A stretch of DNA of 64,000 nucleotides, from NCBI GenBank assembly GCA_903869365.1, contig CAIPYV010000114.1, forward strand, positions 39,012 to 103,011, written 5' to 3'. Below the pieces are notes generated by a model, which saw nothing but the letters and a program-made list of their open reading frames with translations, was not told the DNA's origin and did no database searches. Position numbers and translations under genes: made by a program. Below are positions 7,338-16,677 of this stretch, piece after piece (within the stretch, counting starts at the first letter, position 1; every line of letters starts with the position of its first letter). Origin of the DNA: an uncultured Chlorobiaceae bacterium (GTDB lineage Bacteria > Bacteroidota > Chlorobiia > Chlorobiales > Chlorobiaceae).

Positions 7338-8987
7338 TTACGTAATAATTTCTGTTTTATCCCCAATACGGATAACGATGCAGGTAGCATCATCATCCAA
7401 CATCCCCTTATCGCTTGTCGAAAAAACGGTAGCTCTTATTTTTTCCACCAAAATATCTGGATGCATATGATGATTTTCCAAAATAAGATCATGAAGCCGT
7501 TCTGTACCGAACAATGAGCCATCGGGCAGGCTGCTTTCTGTGATGCCATCAGAATAAAGTACTATAATATCGTCTTTTTTCACCGAAAAGGAGAGAGACT
7601 CGTAGTTCTGTTTTTTTATCATACCAATCGGCAGGTTTTCTCCTTTGAGGAACGTGCAATTTTCCGTATCGGCATGAAAATGGATAATCGGGGGGTGTCC
7701 GCAGTCGACTATTGAGAGTTGTCCTGATTCAAGGTCGATCCTTACATAGAGCAATGTTGCAAAGGTACCCAGAGCTATCAGCTCCTTGATGCAGAGTTCA
7801 TGAACACCGGCCACGATATCCGACAATGCAGGAAGTGCCCGGTGTAGGTATTTTATCTGCGCAAGTACTTTAAGAAAGAGCGATTTAATGCCGGCACCGA
7901 TCAGAGCAGGTTGCAGGCCGTGCCCCATGACATCACCGATGAGTATGTCTATGTGATGATGGTCGAGAATAATAAAATCAGTAAAATCACCGTCAAGATG
8001 ACCTGAGGTCACCATCATCCGGCTGATGGTGACTCCTTGTATGCTATCCGGAACAGTGCTTTGCAGCAGTTTTTTTTCAATTTCCGACTCAAACTCTTTC
8101 TGCATGTTCTCGAAATGCAATCGACTTTTTTCTGCCTCAACCCTTGCGGTAATATTTCTGGCAACAATGACCGTGCGGGGTATGTCACCAATTGGAACGC
8201 ACCCGCTTGTTATCTCAAGAGGTACAGAAGTGCCGTTTTTTTTCAGCCCTTCAATTTGATGCACTGATTGTCCTTCAAAATCAGGAATTTTTCCGGAAGG
8301 CATTTCACACAAGGCATCAATGTCGTATTTCGGAGAGTCTGGTGAAATCAGCTCCATAAAATTCTGTCCGAGATAAGTATCGCGGCTGAATCCGAACAAG
8401 TTTTCTGCCATAATATTCCGGTACATGATTTTTCCATCATTATTGAGCATAAATACAGCGTCATGTAAGGCATCCGTCATTGAACGGAATTCCTCTTCGC
8501 TCCGCTGCAATTTTTTTGCCATAATGCTGAGAGTCTCATTTGCTTTGGTCAGCTCCTGGTTTTTTATTGAAAGTTCCTCGACAAGCCTTTCCCGCTCTGC
8601 TTTCAAGCAATAATAATCAATCGTATCATTCAGTATTTTTTTGAAAGAAGTCGGGTCAACAGGCTTTGGAACAAATCGGAACACTTCACCTTTATTGATA
8701 GATTCGATAATCGAATCGATATCCTGAGAACCGCTTAATATAAGCCGGACGATATCCGGATTGAGCTGTTTTACTTTGCTTATCAGATCAAGACCGTTCA
8801 TTTCCGGCATTCGAAGGTCTGAAACAATTATGGAAACAGGATGGGCTGCAATAAGTTCAAGTGCTTTGATCCCATTTTCAGCAAACAGCTTATTGTAGCT
8901 CTCTTTACGCAGAAATCTGTTTATTGAGCTGAGAATGTCTGATTCATCATCAACAAAGAGGATGGTGATCTTACTGTTGTTGATCAT
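7338..8987 (-). CDS. Response regulator with PAS and PP2C-type (SpoIIE/RsbU) phosphatase domains
   Basis: A 549-residue protein starting MINNSKITILFVDDESDIL. The start overlaps the stop of the histidine kinase gene by four bases (ATGA); a longer open frame exists upstream but lies inside that gene. Domains: receiver (about 8-120, DDE pocket, SDLRMPEMNG with the phospho-acceptor aspartate, KPVDP), a coiled-coil linker, a PAS domain (about 170-290), and a PP2C/SpoIIE phosphatase (about 325-545) with GDVMGHG, LYSDGITES and DDDATCIVIRI metal-binding aspartates. Family role: phosphorylation of the receiver switches on dephosphorylation of a STAS phosphoserine. The two STAS proteins of the downstream operon are obvious candidate substrates. 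It is a paralogue of 11043-12713. Confidence 0.9.
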   Translation of the reverse strand: MINNSKITILFVDDESDILSSINRFLRKESYNKLFAENGIKALELIAAHPVSIIVSDLRMPEMNGLDLISKVKQLNPDIVRLILSGSQDIDSIIESINKGEVFRFVPKPVDPTSFKKILNDTIDYYCLKAERERLVEELSIKNQELTKANETLSIMAKKLQRSEEEFRSMTDALHDAVFMLNNDGKIMYRNIMAENLFGFSRDTYLGQNFMELISPDSPKYDIDALCEMPSGKIPDFEGQSVHQIEGLKKNGTSVPLEITSGCVPIGDIPRTVIVARNITARVEAEKSRLHFENMQKEFESEIEKKLLQSTVPDSIQGVTISRMMVTSGHLDGDFTDFIILDHHHIDILIGDVMGHGLQPALIGAGIKSLFLKVLAQIKYLHRALPALSDIVAGVHELCIKELIALGTFATLLYVRIDLESGQLSIVDCGHPPIIHFHADTENCTFLKGENLPIGMIKKQNYESLSFSVKKDDIIVLYSDGITESSLPDGSLFGTERLHDLILENHHMHPDILVEKIRATVFSTSDKGMLDDDATCIVIRIGDKTEIIT

Positions 8988-11050
8988 TGTGATTTGTGTT
9001 TTATGGGGAGCATGATGGTAAAAGTGGTGCCGCCAACATCCGGGCAATGTACGTCGAGAGTTCCGTTATGTTTATGGACTATAATGTCATAGGAGATACT
9101 GAGCCCGAGTCCAGTTCCTTTTCCAGGCTCCTTGGTGGTAAAAAAAGGCTCAAAAACGTGTTCCTGAACGGCAGCCGGAATACCCGGTCCGTCATCGGCA
9201 AAGGAGCAGTAGATATTGTTGCCGTCATGCCATGTTTGAATAAGAATTTTACCCTTTGATGCCCTTTTTTGTGACGCAATGGCATGAGCACTGTTGATAA
9301 TCAGGTTGAGAAAAACCTGATTGATCTGTTCCGGATTGCAGAGTATCTGTGGCAGTTCTTCAAATTTTGTTTCAATATTAGCATAGTCGCGGTATTCGTT
9401 TTTTGCAATAATAAGTGTATCCCTGATTCCTTTGTTGATGTCGAAAGGCACTCTTTCATCAGAGGCATGCCTGAATGAAAAGTTTCGCATGCTCGCGATT
9501 ATTTTTGTAATACGCTCAAACCCGCGCTGTGATTCGGTAAAAATAGTTGGAATATCTTTAATAAGCAGATCGATAGCGCATTCCGCTTCCTGCTGGTGCA
9601 GATGATCCAGGTCTTCATCAGAGATGGTTTTCTGCTTAACTTTTTGGATCACATCGCGGTAAGCCTGGAGCAGTATCTGAAGATCGGCTACATTATCCTC
9701 TAATGTTGCAAAATTAATTTTTACAAAATTGATAGGGTTATTCAGTTCATGGGCGATTCCTGCTGCAAGCTGACCAATTGATGCAAGTTTTTCCTGCTGG
9801 ATCATTTGCTGGTGTCTTATTTCAAGATCTCTGGTACGTTCTTCAATTCTCTGCTCCAATGTCCTGTTAAGCTGCTGCAGGTTTGCCTCGGCCTCTTTGC
9901 GTTCGCTGATGTCGAGCACAATGCCTCGGATGCCGACGGGTTTTTCGTTTTCGATAATCCGTGAGGTATAAACAAGTATAGGGAAAGAAGAGCCATCTTT
10001 TTTCCTGCCGGTATATTCATGATGATCAAACGGAATATTGTTTAATCGGAGTTTCATGTTGTTCACGACTTTTTCCCGATCTTCCGGTATAAAGAGCATG
10101 AGAGCTTTAACACCGTTTTGTAAATCCTCTTTTGTGTATCCGAAAGTTTCAAAACCCATGCTGTTCGTGTAGGTAATCCAGCCATCAAGGTCCATTTCAA
10201 AGATGGTTTGCGGAAGAAGATCAGCCAGATCATGAAACCTCATTTGGCTGGCAGCGAGTTCAGTCAGTTTCTTTCTGTACTCTGTAATATCCTGCTTGAT
10301 GCCGATGAAGTGAGAGATTTTATTGTTGGTGCCAGTGATTGGGCTGATAGTGGCCAGTTCCTGGTAGAGCTCCCCGCTTTTCTTCTTGTTTACTAATTCT
10401 CCTTTCCAAATATTCCCTGATAAAATGGTTGCCCAGAGTTTGTTATAAAAAGTTGCTGAATGTTCTCCAGATTTCAGAATATTCGGTGTTTTGCCTATAG
10501 CTTCTTTTTCAGTATATCCGGAAATTGAAGTAAATGCCGGATTGACATATTTTATAATTCCACGGATGTCAGTTATGATAATGGATAGTGGATTTTGTGA
10601 GATAGCAGAGAAAAAGAGTTTGAAGTTTTTCCGGAGTTCCGATTCGGCTAGAACATTCTTTATCGTGATGGCAAGTTTATCTGGATTGAGGGGTTTTATT
10701 AAAAAGTCGTAAGCCCCCATTTTAAGAGACTCGACAGCCTGCTCAATATCACTTGAACCTGAAATCATGATGACTGGGATAGTAAAATGATGATCTCGGA
10801 GATAGGAAAGAACTTCTATGCCATTTTTTCCCTCCATATGAAGGTCGAGAAGCAGAAGATCGATCTGATGAGTGTTTATAATCTCTATGCAGCCATTTCC
10901 ATCCGAGGCCATCATACAATGTTGGCCCAGCTTTTTGATGATACTGGATAAAAGGGTACGTATAACCTTACTGTCATCAACTACAAGGATGGTAGCTTTC
11001 TCTTCAGGGTCTTGCATGTTTCCGTGTAGGTTAAGGGTTAAATTACCCAT
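8984..11050 (-). CDS. Receiver-PAS-PAS histidine kinase
   Basis: A 688-residue soluble kinase without membrane segments. Order: N-terminal receiver (about 20-130, VVDDSK, LLLLDLHMEGKNG, ISGSSD, KPLNP), PAS (about 145-255), PAS (about 265-385), a coiled coil (NRTLEQRIEERTRDLE), then a dimerisation region with the phospho-accepting histidine in GIAHELNNPINFV and an HATPase_c domain (NLIINSAHAI, DDGPGIP, GKGTGLGLSISYDI). The start ATG overlaps the end of the upstream PP2C gene by eight bases, and its stop overlaps the start of the next one. So PP2C, kinase and PP2C are translated as one coupled unit. The simplest reading is that it phosphorylates the receivers of the two flanking phosphatases. 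An internal ATG at residue 12 is an alternative start. Confidence 0.9.
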   Translation of the reverse strand: MGNLTLNLHGNMQDPEEKATILVVDDSKVIRTLLSSIIKKLGQHCMMASDGNGCIEIINTHQIDLLLLDLHMEGKNGIEVLSYLRDHHFTIPVIMISGSSDIEQAVESLKMGAYDFLIKPLNPDKLAITIKNVLAESELRKNFKLFFSAISQNPLSIIITDIRGIIKYVNPAFTSISGYTEKEAIGKTPNILKSGEHSATFYNKLWATILSGNIWKGELVNKKKSGELYQELATISPITGTNNKISHFIGIKQDITEYRKKLTELAASQMRFHDLADLLPQTIFEMDLDGWITYTNSMGFETFGYTKEDLQNGVKALMLFIPEDREKVVNNMKLRLNNIPFDHHEYTGRKKDGSSFPILVYTSRIIENEKPVGIRGIVLDISERKEAEANLQQLNRTLEQRIEERTRDLEIRHQQMIQQEKLASIGQLAAGIAHELNNPINFVKINFATLEDNVADLQILLQAYRDVIQKVKQKTISDEDLDHLHQQEAECAIDLLIKDIPTIFTESQRGFERITKIIASMRNFSFRHASDERVPFDINKGIRDTLIIAKNEYRDYANIETKFEELPQILCNPEQINQVFLNLIINSAHAIASQKRASKGKILIQTWHDGNNIYCSFADDGPGIPAAVQEHVFEPFFTTKEPGKGTGLGLSISYDIIVHKHNGTLDVHCPDVGGTTFTIMLPIKHKSQ

Positions 11051-12713
11051 TTGATTTTCCGATACGAATGACGATGCAGGTCAGATCGTCTTCGAAGGTA
11101 TTTTGACCAGTAAAGGCACAGACAGTTTCATGAATTTTTTCAACGATTTCAGATGGTTCTAGCTCATGATACGTCAGAATTAATTCGGAAAGCCGCTCTA
11201 TGCCAAATAACGTGTTATCTGGGGAGCGGCTTTCAGTAAGTCCGTCAGAGAAAAGAACAATAAGATCATTCTTTTCTATAGGGAATGAAACCGATCGATA
11301 GTCGGCCTGTTCAGTCCAGCCAATAGGCAGGTTATACCCCTTGATAAACACCCTGTTTTTTGTCCTCGCATTAAAATGAATGATTGGATTATGTCCGCAA
11401 TCAACAGTGGTAAGCTCTCCTGCGTCAAGATTTATGCGAATAAACGAGGCTGTAGCGTAGGTCTCAAGTTCAATCAGTTCCGCAATGATCTCTTCATGGA
11501 CTCCGGCAACGATATCTTGCAGTAAAGCCAGCTTATTGTATTGAAAGTTCTTTTGCGCCGCGATTTTCATGATAAGGGACCTCAAGCCAGCCCCGACCAA
11601 AGCTGACATTATGCCATGTCCCATGACATCACCAATAACCAGATCAATCAGTTGTTCAGAATAAGTAATCATGACCGTAAAGTCACCATCAAGATGACCA
11701 GAGGAAATCATAATACGGCTGATTGTAATCTCTTGCAGTATTTTTGAAAATTGGCCCTGCAGCAACTTCTTTTCGATTTGAGCCTCAAGCTCTTGCTGCA
11801 GTCTTATGTACTCCGTTCTGCTTTTTTCTTCTCTGATCCGTGAAGTAATATCTCTTGCAATGATAACAGTCTTGCAGACACCATCGATCATGACCGTGCC
11901 CGTTGTTGCCTCCATTGGTATTTCGCTCAAGTCTTTTGTTAATGCAGTGAATCGCCGGACCTGATATTGATGATTTTCTCCAGAGCTTTTAGGAGAAAAA
12001 TCGCAGATGAAATTAATAAAAGCGACTCCCTCATCCCCCATAGCAATAAGTTCTTCAAACTTGATTGAACGCAACTCATCATCCGTGAAGCCGAAAAGAT
12101 TTTTTGCGGCACTATTGGTATAACTGATGAATCCCTGCTCATCAATCATGAAAATTGGGTCAAGAGCGGCATCATTCATGGAACGAAACTCGATTTCACG
12201 TTCTCGCAACTCCTCTGTCATAGCATTGAGCGATTCATTAGACCAGGAGAGTTGCTTGTTGTTCATCTCAAGTTGAGCTTGCAGATGCCGGTGTTCAGTT
12301 TTCAAAAAATAATACTCGATGCAGTCGTTTATTATTCGTTTAAGCAGTTCCGGGTCAACTGGTTTTGAAATAAATCGAAAAACTTCACCTGTATTGATGG
12401 CATCAATAATCATCGCGATATCTTCTGTTCCGCTGAGAATAACGCGTATAATATCAGGATGTTTAGTTTTTAATTGCTGGATCAGTTCCAATCCGGTTAT
12501 TTCCGGCATTCTAAGATCGGTGATAACAATCTGACAGTTGATCAATTCAAGCAGTTCAAGAGCTTGCAGCCCGCTGGAAGCCAGATGTGTCTTATAGGGC
12601 CCCTTGCGCAGAAAGCGTTGTAAAGCAGAGAGAGCATTGTCTTCGTCATCGACAATGAGGATGCTTATATCAGCAATATTTTTTATGAACTGATCGTTGT
12701 TATTGTGCATCAA
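11043..12713 (-). CDS. Response regulator with PAS and PP2C-type (SpoIIE/RsbU) phosphatase domains, first gene of the signalling operon
   Basis: A 556-residue protein with the same architecture as 7338-8987: receiver (ILIVDDEDNALSALQRFL, TDLRMPEITGLELI, LSGTED, KPVDPELL), coiled coil, PAS (about 180-300) and PP2C phosphatase with GDVMGHGIMSALVGAGL, LFSDGLTES and FEDDLTCIVIRIG. The two proteins can be aligned end to end but differ at many positions, so the duplication is old. It is the first gene of the run 12713-5985. The 377 bases upstream contain no sigma54-like site that I could find, so this operon is probably transcribed by another sigma factor. Its likely substrates are the phosphorylated STAS proteins of the glycan operon. 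Confidence 0.9.
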   Translation of the reverse strand: MMHNNNDQFIKNIADISILIVDDEDNALSALQRFLRKGPYKTHLASSGLQALELLELINCQIVITDLRMPEITGLELIQQLKTKHPDIIRVILSGTEDIAMIIDAINTGEVFRFISKPVDPELLKRIINDCIEYYFLKTEHRHLQAQLEMNNKQLSWSNESLNAMTEELREREIEFRSMNDAALDPIFMIDEQGFISYTNSAAKNLFGFTDDELRSIKFEELIAMGDEGVAFINFICDFSPKSSGENHQYQVRRFTALTKDLSEIPMEATTGTVMIDGVCKTVIIARDITSRIREEKSRTEYIRLQQELEAQIEKKLLQGQFSKILQEITISRIMISSGHLDGDFTVMITYSEQLIDLVIGDVMGHGIMSALVGAGLRSLIMKIAAQKNFQYNKLALLQDIVAGVHEEIIAELIELETYATASFIRINLDAGELTTVDCGHNPIIHFNARTKNRVFIKGYNLPIGWTEQADYRSVSFPIEKNDLIVLFSDGLTESRSPDNTLFGIERLSELILTYHELEPSEIVEKIHETVCAFTGQNTFEDDLTCIVIRIGKSNG

Positions 12714-13016
12714 ATTGAGCTATCTGATTAAAATATATTATGTTACTACAGGGTATTCCAAACAGATAATCTCTTCAGAGTGCTCCACGGGAGCGCCTCA
12801 ATCTGCATTCATGCTCTATACCTGTTTCATAAATATAAAATGGGCAGGGGAAATATCTCTTTTTTCTTTCAGAATTAATATGCATTCCACCATGGAAAAT
12901 AGATCATATTAGGTTATAAACGCCTCTTTTTGTAACAAGGCTGATCTTGGTTGATAGGAAATTGCCAGAGAATAAAATATGGTAACCTTTTTTTTGGGTG
13001 CTCCCCAGGGCATAAA
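12714..13016. other. Intergenic region upstream of the signalling operon
   Basis: About 300 bases with no convincing gene. It must hold the promoter of the minus-strand signalling operon. I looked for a sigma54-type element on the minus strand and found none. A short dyad (GCTCC-ACG-GGAGC, near 12790) is the only structure I noted. Confidence 0.5.
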
Positions 13017-13042
13017 AAAAAGGAGCCTTACGGCTCCTTTTT
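13017..13042 (-). terminator. Rho-independent terminator after the TorF-like gene
   Basis: An 11-base perfect stem (AAAAAGGAGCC / GGCTCCTTTTT) with a TTAC loop; the A and T runs make it work on either strand. It lies about 50 bases past the stop of the outer-membrane protein gene. The same GGAGCC/GGCTCC core recurs in the terminator at 16225-16260. Confidence 0.85.
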
Positions 13043-13090
13043 CATATTGTAACCTAACGGGAAGAAAGAACAGGGAAGAAAATTTTTTGT

Positions 13091-13774
13091 TTAAAACGAT
13101 GCCATAAAGGCAAAATTAGCTTGCTTGGTGTCAGGGTTGTAGGTGTATGAGCCGGTGTATTTGTCTTTAGAGACTGAAAATCCTACATTGACGACTTTAA
13201 AACCGGTTCCTCCTGTTGATGCAGCATATTCCACTTCGTTACCTGCACCTACTACAACTTTTCCTGTATATCCGTCCTTGTCGTATACCTTGTAACCCGC
13301 CTCGATATACTTGGCATGGTCATAATGATTTCCTGCAAAGTTGTAAGCGGCAAGAAGGCTGAGATTGTCCTGTGCATAGGCCAGGCTGACCTCTGCATTG
13401 TTTGGCCCATCATTTTTGAAGCTGAAAGCATCACCGTTGGAGGTGAATGGAGATGGGATATAGTAATCAGTAACGGTCACGCTGAAAGGGCCGGCTGGCA
13501 GGGTTACATAAAAGTCGGTTTCCTGATAACGGTAAGAACTCGAATTGCTGGTTATAGCATAAGAACCCCAGGCACCGAGCACAAGGCCGCTATCTTTGAA
13601 GGTATAGCTCAGGGCTGGCTGGATAGCAGGGGAGTTGCCGATATCACTGCCCCTCCAAACATAGCTGCTGACGAGATCTGTACCGATTTTAAACCCGTCC
13701 GCTGCTTGGGCTGTACCGCTTAATCCTGCAAACAATGCTACGGTAAGGCTTAAAAATTTTGCTGTTTTTTTCAT
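13091..13774 (-). CDS. TorF-like outer-membrane beta-barrel protein
   Basis: A 227-residue protein beginning MKKTAKFLSLTVALFAGLSG with a clear signal peptide cleaved after AQA. The start is fixed by an AGGAG seven bases upstream; an open frame runs 23 codons further upstream without such a site. The mature part is made of alternating amphipathic strands (YVWRGSDIGNSPAIQPALSY, LVLGAWGSYAI, YQETDFYVTLP) and ends in an aromatic residue (ANFAFMASF), as outer-membrane barrels do. The early YVWRG segment is characteristic of the TorF/Gcw_chp family of predicted porins. The natural solute is unknown. It is transcribed alone and ends at a strong terminator. Confidence 0.8.
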   Translation of the reverse strand: MKKTAKFLSLTVALFAGLSGTAQAADGFKIGTDLVSSYVWRGSDIGNSPAIQPALSYTFKDSGLVLGAWGSYAITSNSSSYRYQETDFYVTLPAGPFSVTVTDYYIPSPFTSNGDAFSFKNDGPNNAEVSLAYAQDNLSLLAAYNFAGNHYDHAKYIEAGYKVYDKDGYTGKVVVGAGNEVEYAASTGGTGFKVVNVGFSVSKDKYTGSYTYNPDTKQANFAFMASF

Positions 13775-14014
13775 TGCGTTACTCCTGGTTCTGTTTTTTT
13801 TCAGTTGTGTGTTATCATTCGTGGTATTGTTACCGTGATCCATAAAAAATACTTTCGCATTCTTTATATGACCCTCTTAGTAAAATATAAATTTTTTATA
13901 AAAAAATACAAAAAAGTAATAAAATATTAGGTGCATTAGTTTAGTGTGTTAAAAAATGAAGGTTGAAACGATTTTTCTGAGTTTGTTTGTCCAGCTGTAT
14001 CATTGTAACTTTAC

Positions 14015-14458
14015 ATGACATCTGATCGCCATCGAAACGCTATCAATGACATGAAACGGTTTGAAATTGAACTATCCGGCAGATATTCGCAGTATAATAC
14101 GCTGTATGATTTTATTAAGTCGATCACCGAGAGAGAGGGATATACACAGGCGTTTATAGATGGGCTTCAGCTTTCCATGAAAGAAGCGTTTGTCAATGCA
14201 GTCAAACATGGCAACCGAGAGCGAGACGATCTGAGCGTATTCTGTACCGTTATCGTTACAGAGCACTCGCTTCAGGTCTGCATCAGGGACTGCGGTAAAG
14301 GGTTTAATCCTTCTTCTCTACCGAACCCCACCGATTCCAGATATCTTTTACATCCAACAGGAAGAGGAGTACATATCATCAGGAGTATCGCCGAAATAAT
14401 CACTCTTGAATGTGATAACGATGGTTCTACCTTGCGGTTGCATTATATTCCCTACTGA
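14015..14458 (+). CDS. RsbW-like ATP-binding regulator (HATPase_c)
   Basis: A 147-residue GHKL ATPase of the RsbW type with the N-box LQLSMKEAFVNAVKHGN (about residues 54-70), the G1 box VCIRDCGKGFNP and the lid TGRGVHIIRSIAE. It has no other domain. It shares the architecture of the RsbW-like protein at 1151-1609 but stands alone, without a STAS partner next to it, 40 bases upstream of pgi. Its partner could be one of the STAS proteins of the glycan locus 10 kb away, or something outside the window. An internal ATG at codon 13 (14051) is an alternative start; neither has a strong ribosome-binding site. Confidence 0.8.
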   Translation: MTSDRHRNAINDMKRFEIELSGRYSQYNTLYDFIKSITEREGYTQAFIDGLQLSMKEAFVNAVKHGNRERDDLSVFCTVIVTEHSLQVCIRDCGKGFNPSSLPNPTDSRYLLHPTGRGVHIIRSIAEIITLECDNDGSTLRLHYIPY

Positions 14459-14497
14459 GAATTCAGTTATCCTCACTATTCTGCTTAATTATTTTTA

Positions 14498-16198
14498 ATG
14501 AAAAATATTATGGATCTATCACGAAGCGCAGCATGGAGCGCCCTTGTGTCCCACAAGCAAGAAATTGATGCATTGCATATCAGGGAGCTCTTCATTGAAG
14601 ACGATACACGTTTTAAACGGTTTTCAGTTTCCTGCGGTGATCTTCTGCTTGACTATTCAAAAAACAGGATTACCTCTCAGACCATAGAGCTGCTTCTGGA
14701 ACTGGCTCGTTCTGCAGGACTTGAAAAAAAGCGGGCAGAGATGTTTAACGGGGATGCCATCAATTTTACTGAACACCGTTCGGTACTTCATACTGCCCTT
14801 CGCAGACCACCAGGTTATTCACTTGAAATTGATGGGCTGGAGATTTCGGAGGAAATCGCCGATGTACTTCACCAGATGCAGGCCTGCTGTGAGCGAGTGA
14901 TATCGGGCGCATGGAAGGGATACACAGGACATACAATGACTGATATCGTCAATATAGGTATCGGTGGTTCTGATCTTGGGCCCTGTATGGTTACCGAGGC
15001 GCTTCGCCCCTTTGCACATGGAGGGCTTCAGGTACATTTTGTCTCCAATATCGACGGAACCCATATAAGCGAGACACTGAAAAAGCTCAATCCAGAAACG
15101 ACACTTTTCATTATTGCTTCAAAAACATTCACTACCCAGGAAACACTGACCAATGCAATGAGTGCTCGCGAATGGTTTCTGACTCATGCGGTCGATGAAT
15201 CACATATCTCCAGTCACTTTATTGCAGTTTCAACCAACCGCGAAAAAGTTGTCGAATTCGGCATTGACGAAGCAAACATGTTCCGTTTCTGGGATTGGGT
15301 TGGTGGACGTTACTCCCTTTGGTCATCCATTGGACTGTCCATAGCACTTTATCTTGGTTTTGACCGTTTTCAAGAGCTGCTCAATGGGGCTTATGCAATG
15401 GACAAACATTTTCAACATGAGCCTTTTGAACGGAATATTCCGGTTTTGCTTGCCTTGCTCGGTATCTGGTACAACAATTTTTTCGGAGTTTCATCACACG
15501 CAGTCATTCCCTACGATCAGTATATGCACCGCTTTCCAGCCTATCTCCAGCAGCTTGATATGGAGAGCAACGGCAAGCGCGTTAACCGTGAAGGCACTTC
15601 AGTGGAGTATGCTACAGGCCCGGTGATATGGGGTGAACCAGGAACCAATTCCCAGCATGCATTTTTTCAGCTTCTGCATCAGGGTGCAAATTTTATTCCA
15701 GCCGATTTTATCGTACCGCTTAAAACTCAGAACCCGATCGGGGAGCATCACGATATCCTTCTTGCAAACTGTTTTGCACAGACAGAAGCTCTCATGAAAG
15801 GCAAAAACGATCAGGAGGTTCGTCGTGAACTTGAGACCGCAGGCTGTGATCAATCGGAACTCAATGCACTGCTTCCACACAAAGTATTTCCCGGAAACAG
15901 GCCGACGAATACTATTCTTCTCAACGAAGTTAATCCGTTTACTCTCGGAAGCCTCATTGCCATGTATGAACACAAGGTCTTTGTGCAGGGAATTATCTGG
16001 GATGTCAATTCCTTCGACCAATGGGGTGTCGAGCTTGGAAAACAGCTTGCCAAAACTATTTTTCCTGAACTTCAGGGGAATGAAACAGTTACTGCTCATG
16101 ATGCTTCAACCAATGCTCTGATCAATACCTATCGAGAGTTCCGTTTGAAGGGAAAAACCTCAGGAAGTCCACAGCTCTCATTTTTTGATGAAATTTGA
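14498..16198 (+). CDS. pgi: Glucose-6-phosphate isomerase
   Basis: A 566-residue enzyme of gluconeogenesis/glycolysis that interconverts glucose-6-phosphate and fructose-6-phosphate in the cytoplasm. Family signatures are complete: [11 protein letters not shown] (about 149-159), the phosphate-binding [32 protein letters not shown], the active-site segment [12 protein letters not shown] with [16 protein letters not shown], and [13 protein letters not shown] near the C-terminus. The length fits the long bacterial/eukaryotic type. It follows the RsbW-like gene by 39 bases and ends at a 16-base-pair terminator. In a green sulfur bacterium it would mainly feed hexose into glycogen and cell-wall sugars. 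Confidence 0.97.
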   Translation: MKNIMDLSRSAAWSALVSHKQEIDALHIRELFIEDDTRFKRFSVSCGDLLLDYSKNRITSQTIELLLELARSAGLEKKRAEMFNGDAINFTEHRSVLHTALRRPPGYSLEIDGLEISEEIADVLHQMQACCERVISGAWKGYTGHTMTDIVNIGIGGSDLGPCMVTEALRPFAHGGLQVHFVSNIDGTHISETLKKLNPETTLFIIASKTFTTQETLTNAMSAREWFLTHAVDESHISSHFIAVSTNREKVVEFGIDEANMFRFWDWVGGRYSLWSSIGLSIALYLGFDRFQELLNGAYAMDKHFQHEPFERNIPVLLALLGIWYNNFFGVSSHAVIPYDQYMHRFPAYLQQLDMESNGKRVNREGTSVEYATGPVIWGEPGTNSQHAFFQLLHQGANFIPADFIVPLKTQNPIGEHHDILLANCFAQTEALMKGKNDQEVRRELETAGCDQSELNALLPHKVFPGNRPTNTILLNEVNPFTLGSLIAMYEHKVFVQGIIWDVNSFDQWGVELGKQLAKTIFPELQGNETVTAHDASTNALINTYREFRLKGKTSGSPQLSFFDEI

Positions 16199-16224
16199 TT
16201 AACTTTTCACCAAATTCACCATGT

Positions 16225-16260
16225 AAAAGCAAAAGGAGCCCTGAGGCTCCTTTTGCTTTT
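16225..16260. terminator. Bidirectional terminator between pgi and the P-II gene
   Basis: A perfect 16-base stem (AAAAGCAAAAGGAGCC and its complement) with a CTGA loop, flanked by A and T runs on both sides. It sits between the convergent stops of pgi (16198) and the P-II gene (16263) and can serve both. Confidence 0.93.
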
Positions 16261-16262
16261 AA

Positions 16263-16610
16263 CTAATCCTTATTATACATGGAATCGTCCCCACTCTCCC
16301 CGGTACGGATGCGATAGGATTCGTCAATAGTCCATACAAAAATTTTTCCGTCACCAATCTCACCGGTATAGGCTGTTTTCAAAAGGCATGCTACTGTTTT
16401 TTTGAGATTGATGTCGCGCACAACAATCGATAATGTTAAACGCGAAATATAATCAGTATCATTAGAGCCGCGGAATACATCTTTCTTTTTCTTTTCATTT
16501 CCCACGCCGTATGATTCAGTATAGGAAAAGAAGTCGATATCAATGGCGTGCAGTGCAGCTTTGACTTCCTCAAATTTAGAACGCCTTATAATGGCTTCAA
16601 TTTTTTTCAT
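16263..16610 (-). CDS. Atypical P-II signal transduction protein linked to amt
   Basis: A 115-residue P-II protein (MKKIEAIIRRSKFEEV at the start; TGEIGDGKIFVWTIDESYRIRTGE at the end, the conserved C-terminal signature). In canonical GlnB/GlnK the T-loop reads QKGHTELYRGAEY, with uridylylated Tyr51. Here the corresponding stretch is EKKKKDVFRGSNDTDY: Gln39, which helps hold Mg-ATP and 2-oxoglutarate, is Glu; Tyr46 is Phe; and the Tyr51 position is not Tyr. Control by uridylylation is therefore unlikely and effector binding may differ. It lies 80 bases downstream of amt on the same strand, so it most likely gates the ammonium channel, with a stem-loop between the genes. Confidence 0.9.
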   Translation of the reverse strand: MKKIEAIIRRSKFEEVKAALHAIDIDFFSYTESYGVGNEKKKKDVFRGSNDTDYISRLTLSIVVRDINLKKTVACLLKTAYTGEIGDGKIFVWTIDESYRIRTGESGDDSMYNKD

Positions 16611-16637
16611 AATTGATATTATTTTAGTAGGTTAAGT

Positions 16638-16677
16638 GATTGAAAACAGGATGATGAAGGTTTTCCTGTTTTCAATC
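16638..16677 (-). other. Stem-loop between amt and the P-II gene
   Basis: A 14-base perfect inverted repeat (GATTGAAAACAGGA / TCCTGTTTTCAATC) with a 12-base loop lies in the 80-base gap. There is no U-run right after it on the minus strand, so it is more likely an mRNA-processing or stability element, or a partial attenuator, than a full terminator. Confidence 0.6.

Noticed and set aside
8988..9047. Upstream extension of the PP2C gene ending at 7338
   Set aside because: The extra 20 codons lie inside the kinase gene and encode no conserved residues; the ATGA overlap start with the receiver motif directly behind is better.
12714..13016. Sigma54 promoter for the signalling operon
   Set aside because: No GG-N10-GC pair in a proper context was found on the minus strand.
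15599..16099. Open frame of 166 codons on the minus strand inside pgi
   Set aside because: It is opposite the intact pgi active-site region and lacks any independent support.
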